Below are positions 1 to 5,536 of a DNA stretch of 8,482 bases, in pieces. The notes under the pieces are model-generated. The model worked only from the letters and a program-made list of their open reading frames with translations. It did no database searches and was not told the origin of the DNA. This stretch comes from Alphaproteobacteria bacterium (GTDB lineage Bacteria; Pseudomonadota; Alphaproteobacteria; UBA11222). The translations under genes and the position numbers were made by a program. Where the stretch lies: the NCBI GenBank assembly GCA_003454415.1, contig DMKG01000263.1, forward strand, positions 1 to 8,482, read 5' to 3'. Each line of letters starts with the position of its first letter. The first letter of the stretch is position 1.

Positions 1-535
1 TTTCGCTATGGCCCAGCGGGAGATTGGACTTTCGACCGGCGAACCTCCCACCAGCAAGGGATATACGCCGACAGTTTTTTCCGAATTGCCCAAATTGCTG
101 GAAAGGGCGGGGCCTGGTGTTTCCAGAGGCAGCATTACGGGCCTTTTCACGGTCCTTGTGGAAGGGGATGACAATAATGAACCCATAGCCGACGCAGTGC
201 GATCCATACTTGATGGCCATATCGTTCTGGATCGCGCGATTGCCGAACGTGGAAGATATCCGGCTATTAACGTGTTGCGCTCTCTCTCACGTACAACGCC
301 GAAATGCAACCGCCCGGAAGAGACGGCCCTAATCACCCGGGCCAGGAAATTGCTGGCGGTCTATGAGGATATGGCCGAGATGGTGCGATTGGGCGCCTAT
401 CGTGCTGGCGCTGACGCCGAAGTGGATGAAGCGGTGCGCCGATTTCCGCTGATTGACGCTTTTATTGAGCAGGGTCCGGATGAACCGACCTGTTTTGAGG
501 CGGAATTTTCCCGGCTGTGTGAGATTCTTGGATAA
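1..535 (+). CDS. fliI: Flagellum-specific export ATPase FliI, C-terminal part (5' truncated by window edge)
   Basis: FliI is the hexameric ATPase of the flagellar type III export apparatus. It works at the inner face of the membrane with FliH and FliJ. The reading frame is open from base 2 and begins with Phe-Ala-Met-Ala-Gln-Arg-Glu, which normally follows the Walker B strand in this family, so the Met at base 8 is internal and not a start. The 177 visible residues carry the family's GEPPxxxGYTP stretch, the V-E-G-D-D-x-N-E-P-I-A-D motif and [18 protein letters not shown], all typical of F1-beta-like T3SS ATPases. The Walker A and B motifs lie off the left edge. The stop TAA at 533-535 is embedded in the ribosome binding site of fliJ, 12 bases before its start. 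The identification is from motifs and is very secure. Confidence 0.97.
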   Translation, partial: FAMAQREIGLSTGEPPTSKGYTPTVFSELPKLLERAGPGVSRGSITGLFTVLVEGDDNNEPIADAVRSILDGHIVLDRAIAERGRYPAINVLRSLSRTTPKCNRPEETALITRARKLLAVYEDMAEMVRLGAYRAGADAEVDEAVRRFPLIDAFIEQGPDEPTCFEAEFSRLCEILG

Positions 536-540
536 GGAGG
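533..540 (+). promoter_or_regulatory. Strong ribosome binding site of fliJ overlapping the fliI stop
   Basis: TAAGGAGG contains a perfect Shine-Dalgarno core (AAGGAGG) seven bases before the ATG at 548. Its first bases are the fliI stop codon. This fixes the fliJ start and suggests translational coupling of fliI and fliJ. Confidence 0.85.
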
Positions 541-547
541 ACGGGAG

Positions 548-979
548 ATGAAAGCCCGAAAGACATTGATCCGTCTTCAAAAATGGCAGGTGGATGACAA
601 GCGCAAGCACCTGGCGGAATTACAGAATTTACGTGAGGACCTGCACCGGAAGATCCAGGCCGTTGACGAAACCATCGCGCGGGAGCAACGGATCGTCGGC
701 GCCTCACTGGATAGCGCCAATGAACTCGGGTTTTCATATGGTCCTTTCGTACAGACTGCGATATGGCAAAAAAACAATCTGCAGCATTCCCTCGACAGCC
801 TATCGGGGCAGATCAGCGCCGCTGAAGCGGAATTGATGGAAGCTTATGCCGCACTGAAACGGCAGGAGACGGCGGCAGCCAATCAGGATCACCGCAACAG
901 GATCGCGCGCGAAAGGCGCGCCCAATTACAGAGTGACGATCAATCCATTGAAAATCATTTGCGTAAATTACGGCAGTGA
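548..979 (+). CDS. fliJ: Flagellar export protein FliJ
   Basis: FliJ is the small coiled-coil protein that sits in the centre of the FliI hexamer, contacts the FlhA cytoplasmic domain and helps recycle export chaperones. The product is 143 residues, the usual length for FliJ, and is nearly all predicted helix. It is rich in Lys, Arg, Glu, Gln and Leu, with heptad-like spacing over about residues 1-50 and 70-140, and begins Met-Lys-Ala-Arg-Lys with a Leu-Gln-Lys-Trp element as in other FliJ proteins. It has no membrane segment. The start is set by the AAGGAGG site seven bases upstream. It follows fliI directly, the standard partner, and ends 21 bases before the end of the convergent minus-strand operon. 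Sequence identity in FliJ is always low, so the call rests on size, composition and its place after fliI. Confidence 0.93.
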   Translation: MKARKTLIRLQKWQVDDKRKHLAELQNLREDLHRKIQAVDETIAREQRIVGASLDSANELGFSYGPFVQTAIWQKNNLQHSLDSLSGQISAAEAELMEAYAALKRQETAAANQDHRNRIARERRAQLQSDDQSIENHLRKLRQ

Positions 980-1000
980 TTTTCGCCGCCTAACTAATAA
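980..1000. other. Short convergent intergenic junction with tandem TAACTAA
   Basis: Only 21 bases separate the fliJ stop from the end of the opposite-strand QueF-like gene. They include most of a perfect 7-base tandem repeat, TAACTAATAACTAA at 991-1004, which overlaps the TAG stop of the minus-strand gene. Its overlapping TAA/TAG triplets provide extra stops. I see only a weak 4-bp stem (971-974 with 985-988, ten-base loop) and no convincing intrinsic terminator for either transcript. Confidence 0.6.
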
Positions 1001-1504
1001 CTAACGCAGAGGTCTGATCTGGCCCCTGGTTGCGCCGGGCGGAGAGGAATTACCGGAATACTGCTGTGGCCGTTGCAGCAGGGAAGGGTTATCCCAGTGC
1101 GGTTGCCGGTCTTCCACATGCACGCTGGCCTGGGATCCGAACGCGCCACCGTCAGGGGTGAGGATGATGTTGACGCTCAGCCAGCGCGGGATGACTTCGT
1201 CACAGAAATCATCCGCAATCATGTTTGCGCATTCTTCGATCCTATCCCAGGCCGTCCAGGCCAGAAGTTTGAAATATCCCTCTATTTGCGATGTATCGCA
1301 GATCAGCCTGTCCGGCACATAACGGATCTGGCAGATGATTTCCGCCTGAGTGTCCGTTTCCGGAGGCGGGGTGAGGACGTGACGCAGGGACACGATATAA
1401 TCGCGGTCCGTTCGGGGATTGTCTCTTGTAGCTAGCGCCTTGCGTCTGAGGGCGGGATTGACGCGTGGCGCAGCGCCCGGGTTACGTGTATCAGCCTGCA
1501 TCAT
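1001..1504 (-). CDS. Diverged QueF-like tunnelling-fold protein at the end of the flagellar operon, probably not an active reductase
   Basis: The function is not known to me. By eye the 167-residue product aligns with NADPH-dependent 7-cyano-7-deazaguanine reductase (QueF, B. subtilis type, recalled from memory) over residues 33-121. Matching elements are R-D-Y-I-V (34-38), R-Y-V-P-D (61-65), Tyr77, E-x-C-x-N-x-I (90-96; QueF has H-E-D-C-x-N), P-R-W-L-S-V (106-111) and T-P-x-G-G (116-120). From residue 66 on only one insertion is needed. Key QueF residues are gone: the catalytic Cys region is P-P-P-E-T-D-T (46-52), the catalytic Asp is Glu55, the His before Glu90 is Ile89, and the NADPH motif E-S-K-S-L-K-x-Y reads D-T-S-Q-I-E-G-Y (70-77). 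Residues 132-167 form a Pro/Ser/Arg/Gln-rich, probably disordered tail. The ATG at 1504 overlaps the flhG stop as TGATG, with no separate ribosome binding site, so translation should be coupled. An open extension to 1555 was rejected because it lies wholly inside flhG. Confidence 0.8.
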   Translation of the reverse strand: MMQADTRNPGAAPRVNPALRRKALATRDNPRTDRDYIVSLRHVLTPPPETDTQAEIICQIRYVPDRLICDTSQIEGYFKLLAWTAWDRIEECANMIADDFCDEVIPRWLSVNIILTPDGGAFGSQASVHVEDRQPHWDNPSLLQRPQQYSGNSSPPGATRGQIRPLR

Positions 1505-2370
1505 CAGGTATACATTCTTTCGGCGATGGAATGCACCTGACTGGCTGCATCGCACAGGGGGTAGCGTTCCAGCAGGGCGGTTTGCGCCCGAATAGCCTGG
1601 GTTACGTGTTTGTCACGGGGCACAAATCCCGCGAGATCCGGGTTGAATTGCAGAAAATTTTCGCAGGCGCGCTGTATCGCCCCGTAGGTTTTTTCTGCAT
1701 GCGAGCGGTTATCCGCCAAATTCACGACGAGCTGGATATTCAGATCGGGATATTGGGCATGCAGGAATTTGATCATGGCGTAGGCGTCGGTAATTGAGGT
1801 GGGGTCATCGGTCAGAACGATGATCACTTTTCCTGCCGCCCGGAACAGCGGCGCCATATGGCTGTTCATTCCCGCCGCCAGGTCGACGACCAGAAAGTCA
1901 TAATTCACCGCCAGGGACACCAGCCCCCCGCACAAGGATTCAATCTGATTTCTGGAAAGCCGGTCCAGAGCGCCGGAGCCTGACCTGCCCGCTATAATGT
2001 CTATTCCTGCCTGAACGCGTCCGTTCGCCCCTGCATGACGACAGGCCGCGTCCGCGCCGCCCCTGAAAGGTGTGATGGCTTCTTTAAGGCTGACTCTGCC
2101 TGAAACGACGCCGGCTATATCATGGGCCGGAGATACGGAGAGTTGCACATCCACATTGGCCAGGCCAAGATCGCCATCCACCAGAAGCACGCGTTGTCCT
2201 TTCTGGGCGAGCGCCTGGGAGAGGGTGATGGAAAACCAGGTTTTTCCAACGCCTCCTTTTCCGGATGCGACGGCGATCAGATTTTCCCGCCGCCCGCTAT
2301 CAATTTGCCGGCCCGGCCTTCTGACAGACGTGAGTGTTTCCCGGGGGATCATGTTCAATGCATCGCTCAT
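1504..2370 (-). CDS. flhG: MinD-like ATPase FlhG/FleN, regulator of flagellar number
   Basis: FlhG is a SIMIBI-class ATPase of the MinD/ParA type that limits flagellar number and antagonises or activates FlhF. The 288-residue product has the deviant Walker A G-K-G-G-V-G-K-T at 37-44 (signature Lys38, Lys43), the A' segment V-L-L-V-D-G-D-L-G-L-A-N-V-D-V around Asp65, and Walker B L-V-V-D-L-A-A-G-M with Asp163. It lacks a recognisable DQAxxLR helix at its N-terminus, which in studied FlhG proteins activates FlhF. It ends in A-E-R-M-Y-T without an obvious amphipathic membrane-targeting tail. Residues of about 101-121 look like an insertion relative to typical FlhG. The ATG overlaps the flhF stop by four bases (ATGA), and the stop overlaps the next gene's start (TGATG). 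Its place after flhF makes FlhG more likely than MinD or ParA. Confidence 0.93.
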   Translation of the reverse strand: MSDALNMIPRETLTSVRRPGRQIDSGRRENLIAVASGKGGVGKTWFSITLSQALAQKGQRVLLVDGDLGLANVDVQLSVSPAHDIAGVVSGRVSLKEAITPFRGGADAACRHAGANGRVQAGIDIIAGRSGSGALDRLSRNQIESLCGGLVSLAVNYDFLVVDLAAGMNSHMAPLFRAAGKVIIVLTDDPTSITDAYAMIKFLHAQYPDLNIQLVVNLADNRSHAEKTYGAIQRACENFLQFNPDLAGFVPRDKHVTQAIRAQTALLERYPLCDAASQVHSIAERMYT

Positions 2371-3371
2371 TTTGAAGCTTGCTCCAATTCTTGAAAGGAA
2401 TCATGGCCTATGGGGGCTTCCAGCAACAGGCGGGCAAGCCCCATGGGGGATATGGGCGCAAGCCCATTAGCGACATAGGGGGTGACGCTGACATGGTGCA
2501 GGGTCATGGCGGCGGCCTCCAGGGCGCCCAGCACACTGCCGATACGCCGTGTCGCATCCAGCCCGGTTACGATCATTCCCCCCGCGCCAAGGCCGGCGAA
2601 AATATTCACCAGATCATGGGTTTCATCGGCGTCAAACGCGGCGGGAAGGATTAATACCGGCTCGCAGTCCACCGCCTTAATCAGTTCATGAAGTGCGCGT
2701 ATATCATCGGCGCTATATGCGGAAACGCCCATGGTGTCGATGATGACATTCCTTTGCGCAGGGGATGATTTCAGGATTTCCCGCAACGTCTTCCCGTCCG
2801 CGGCTTGCCGCAACTGGATATTCATGGGTTTTGCATAGGCGGCAAGCTGTGCGGCGCCCCCCGCCCGTTGAAGATCTGTAGTGATCAATTGTGGGGTATG
2901 ACCGGCAAGCAGCGATCGCGCGGCCAGTTTGGCTGCCGTCAGGGTTTTTCCGCCGCCGGAAGGACCAAACAATAATACCGGACGCGGCAGCATTAGCGGC
3001 AAGGGGGCGAAGCTGTAGCGTAACTCCAGCGCGGAAGCCAGAATCTGTTCAGGATATTCAGAATCAAACGCACTGCACTGATCCAGCAGAATATTTGCAG
3101 TCGCCACGGGGCTGCGGTGATATTCGAGCGCGCAGGCGATATCGCGTAAACTGTCTGTCTCTTCCGGGGCGTTGGAAGACAGAGAAGTTTCAGGCGGGGG
3201 GAAAATCTCCCCCTGCGGCTGCGCCGGCCGGTGGTCCAGGGCGGCGCGGATCGTGATATTGCCGTTACAGGCGCTTTCACTGCTGAGAATGATGGCGTCC
3301 GGCCCAAGGGTTGCGCGCAATTCGGCCAGCGCTGCTTGCATGGAAGAGGCGGTGATGGTCTGGAAACGCAC
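2367..3371 (-). CDS. flhF: SRP-type GTPase FlhF, regulator of flagellar placement
   Basis: FlhF is an SRP-family GTPase that marks the site of flagellar assembly. The 334-residue product has a short N-terminal B-like domain (M-R-F-x-T-x-T-A-S-S-M then L-G-P-D-A-I-I-L, residues 1-30), a variable linker to about 75, an N domain to about 125 and a G domain. G-domain motifs are G1 G-P-S-G-G-G-K-T (136-143), G2-like D-L-Q-R-A-G-G-A-A-Q-L (166-176), G3 I-I-D-T-M-G (210-215) and G4 T-G-L-D (269-272). The usual G4 is T-K-L-D, so the base-recognition Lys is replaced. The start is GTG at 3371, chosen because the conserved MRF N-terminus begins there, 12 bases after the flhA stop. It is shorter than FlhF of gammaproteobacteria, as is common in alphaproteobacteria. 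It overlaps flhG by four bases. Confidence 0.95.
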   Translation of the reverse strand: MRFQTITASSMQAALAELRATLGPDAIILSSESACNGNITIRAALDHRPAQPQGEIFPPPETSLSSNAPEETDSLRDIACALEYHRSPVATANILLDQCSAFDSEYPEQILASALELRYSFAPLPLMLPRPVLLFGPSGGGKTLTAAKLAARSLLAGHTPQLITTDLQRAGGAAQLAAYAKPMNIQLRQAADGKTLREILKSSPAQRNVIIDTMGVSAYSADDIRALHELIKAVDCEPVLILPAAFDADETHDLVNIFAGLGAGGMIVTGLDATRRIGSVLGALEAAAMTLHHVSVTPYVANGLAPISPMGLARLLLEAPIGHDSFQELEQASK

Positions 3372-3375
3372 TTTA

Positions 3376-3385
3376 CCCTGGTCCT
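3376..3385 (-). promoter_or_regulatory. Ribosome binding site for the GTG start of flhF
   Basis: Read on the minus strand, the sequence is AGGACCAGGG followed by TAAA and GTG. AGGA lies ten bases and CAGGG four bases before the start. It overlaps the last two bases of the flhA stop codon TAG (3386-3384). It supports GTG at 3371 as the flhF start. Confidence 0.6.
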
Positions 3386-5495
3386 ATATCTGCCCGATGG
3401 TGCGAAGCTTTGCCTGGGGATGAATTTCGTTCTGTGACAGCACGACGGTCTGCGGTCTGAAACGTTCGATTATGGAGCGCACAAAGGGCCGCAAGTGCGG
3501 GCTGGTCAGCAGTACGGGGGAATGACCGCCTTCGGCCGCCTGATCGAATTTCAGCCTGACTGCTCCGATAAACTCCTGCAAAAGGCTGGGCTGCATGGCC
3601 AATTGGCGCTCATCTCCCTGTCCTGCAATGGACTCTGCGAAATTCTGCTCCCATTGCGGCGACAGACTGATCAACTGAACGAAACCATTGGGGCCCGTAT
3701 AGGAATGGCAGATCTGCCTGGCGAGACGGGCGCGAACATGCTCTGTCACCGCGCCGATATTCTGTGTGAATCCGACGGCTTCGGAAATACCCTCAAGAAT
3801 GGAGGGCAGGTCGCGAATGGAAACCCTCTCCGCCAGCAAATTCTGCAAAATGCGTTGGATGCCAGATATCGTGATTTGCGCAGGCGAGATGTCATCAAGC
3901 AGCTTGAGATGCGCGGTCGGGAGTTCGTCCAGCAATTTGCGGGTCTCCGCATAGGAAAACAGCTCACGCATGTTTTGCTGCACGGTTTCGGTCAGATGCG
4001 TGGTAATCACGGTAGCCGGATCGACCACGGTATAACCCCGGAATGAGGCTTCCTCTCGCAGCGATTCATCGATCCACATTGCAGGCATGCCGAAAGTCGG
4101 CTCTCTGGTCTCAATCCCAGGAAGATCAATGGGCATTCCTCTTGGATCCATAACCAGAAGATGGCCGGGCTTCAGTTCGCCGCTCCCGGCGTCCACTTCC
4201 TTGACGCGAATGACATAGCCATTGGCGGGCAGTTGAATATTGTCAAGAATGCGGACCGAAGGCATGACGAAACCCATATCCGAGGCAATCTGTCTGCGCA
4301 GGGCCTTTATCTGATCCGTCAACGGATGACTTCCGGCGTCATTGATCATTGGCAGCAGGCCGTAGCCCAGCTCAAGCCGCAAATCGTCTATGGCGAGGGC
4401 GGTTTGGATGGGTTCATCCTTCGGGGGTCTAGCCTCGGCAAGCATCTGCTCTTCGTCTAGGGACTGCAGCAGACTGCGTTTAGCGTTCATGAGACGCCAG
4501 GCAAGCCATCCGGAGCCGCCCGACAGAATCATGAAGGGCAGAAAGGGCATCCCCGGCACCAGTCCCATCAACAGCAGAAGCAGGGAGGCAAGTCCGAACG
4601 CTTGCGGATACCCTGAAAGCTGGCTGAACAAGACCTTGTCGACGGCGCCGCTGACGCCCGCCTTCGAAACCAGGAGACCGGCTGCGGTGGAAACGATGAG
4701 GGCGGGGATTTGCGTCACCAGTCCATCACCCACGGTCAGGATGGTATAGCTGCTTCCTGCTTCGGCAAGGCTTAAATCCTGCTGAGCAACACCGATGATG
4801 ATGCCGCCAATGACGTTGATGAATGTGATCAATAGACCTGCAACGGCGTCACCACGTACGAATTTCGCAGAGCCATCCATGGCGCCAAAGAAGGAAGATT
4901 CGTCCTCCAATTGCTTGCGTCTGTGTTTTGCAGTGGTCTCGTCAATTAGTCCCGCGCTGAGATCGGCGTCAATCGCCATTTGCTTGCCGGGCATGGCGTC
5001 CAGACTGAAGCGCGCGGCCACTTCTGCAATCCGGCCTGAACCTTTGGTGATCACGATAAAATTCACGATCATAAGGATGCCGTAAACGATAATGCCGATG
5101 ACGAAGTTGCCTTCCATCACCAGGTTTCCAAAAGCCTGAATGACATGGCCGGCAGCTTCGGCGCCGGTATGTCCATCGGCCAGGATCAGTCTGGTTGATG
5201 CAAGGTTCAATGACAGGCGCAGCATCGTGGCGATCAAAAGAACAGTGGGAAAGGAGCTGAATTCAAGCGGCTTTTCGATAAACAGCGCCGTCATCAGGAT
5301 CAGCACTGAAAATGTAATGGATATCACGAGAAAAAGGTCCAGCAGGACCGGGGGCAGGGGCAGAATCAGAATGACCAGGATTCCGACAACCCCCAGCGCG
5401 AGCGCAATATCTCCACGCGCCGTTAGGATCCGCAAAGAGGAAATCAAACCTCCAGCGGTTAGGAACGAGGAGGGCAGCGCCCGGTTGTCACTCAT
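3384..5495 (-). CDS. flhA: Flagellar export gate protein FlhA
   Basis: FlhA is the large nonameric membrane protein of the flagellar type III export gate; its cytoplasmic ring receives FliJ and chaperone-substrate complexes. The product is 703 residues, normal for the family. Residues of about 28-330 hold a series of hydrophobic segments (for example 29-60, 61-74, 130-149, then pairs around 215-235 and 290-330), consistent with eight membrane helices. The FHIPEP-type cytoplasmic loop is clear: R-F-S-L-D-A-M-P-G-K-Q-M-A-I-D-A-D-L at 162-179, followed by Lys/Arg-rich sequence. The C-terminal half is soluble and matches the FlhA cytoplasmic domains, including a stretch D-P-A-T-V-I-T-T-H-L-T-E. 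The start at 5495 is 41 bases after flbD, with only a weak upstream site. FlhA rather than a virulence paralogue is chosen because of the surrounding flagellar genes. Confidence 0.97.
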   Translation of the reverse strand: MSDNRALPSSFLTAGGLISSLRILTARGDIALALGVVGILVILILPLPPVLLDLFLVISITFSVLILMTALFIEKPLEFSSFPTVLLIATMLRLSLNLASTRLILADGHTGAEAAGHVIQAFGNLVMEGNFVIGIIVYGILMIVNFIVITKGSGRIAEVAARFSLDAMPGKQMAIDADLSAGLIDETTAKHRRKQLEDESSFFGAMDGSAKFVRGDAVAGLLITFINVIGGIIIGVAQQDLSLAEAGSSYTILTVGDGLVTQIPALIVSTAAGLLVSKAGVSGAVDKVLFSQLSGYPQAFGLASLLLLLMGLVPGMPFLPFMILSGGSGWLAWRLMNAKRSLLQSLDEEQMLAEARPPKDEPIQTALAIDDLRLELGYGLLPMINDAGSHPLTDQIKALRRQIASDMGFVMPSVRILDNIQLPANGYVIRVKEVDAGSGELKPGHLLVMDPRGMPIDLPGIETREPTFGMPAMWIDESLREEASFRGYTVVDPATVITTHLTETVQQNMRELFSYAETRKLLDELPTAHLKLLDDISPAQITISGIQRILQNLLAERVSIRDLPSILEGISEAVGFTQNIGAVTEHVRARLARQICHSYTGPNGFVQLISLSPQWEQNFAESIAGQGDERQLAMQPSLLQEFIGAVRLKFDQAAEGGHSPVLLTSPHLRPFVRSIIERFRPQTVVLSQNEIHPQAKLRTIGQI

Positions 5496-5536
5496 GCAGA
5501 ATCTCTGACAGCTAATTTATGGTGAATGGGGATGAG
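5496..5536 (-). other. flbD-flhA intergenic spacer with weak ribosome binding site and small inverted repeat
   Basis: This is the longest gap in the window, 41 bases. On the transcribed strand it ends CAGAGATTCTGCATG. CAGA-GAT-TCTG is a perfect 4-bp inverted repeat with a 3-base loop just before the flhA ATG, and it covers the only Shine-Dalgarno-like bases (AGAG). No promoter motif is evident. Confidence 0.4.

Noticed and set aside
462..737. Minus-strand open frame across the fliI-fliJ junction
   Set aside because: It is antisense to two identified genes and has no family resemblance. The sense genes and the AAGGAGG site explain the region.
1001..1504. Calling the last operon gene an active queF reductase
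   Set aside because: The catalytic Cys, Asp and the NADPH-binding motif are replaced, and the context is flagellar, not queuosine synthesis. Only the fold family is supported.
1505..1555. Upstream extension of the QueF-like gene by 17 codons
   Set aside because: The extension lies wholly inside flhG. The ATG that overlaps the flhG stop as TGATG is the natural coupled start, and the QueF-like similarity begins well after it.
1504..2370. Calling this gene minD or parA
   Set aside because: It is coupled to flhF within a flagellar operon and no minC, minE or parB is present; the D-G-D-L-G-L-A-N-V-D segment fits FlhG.
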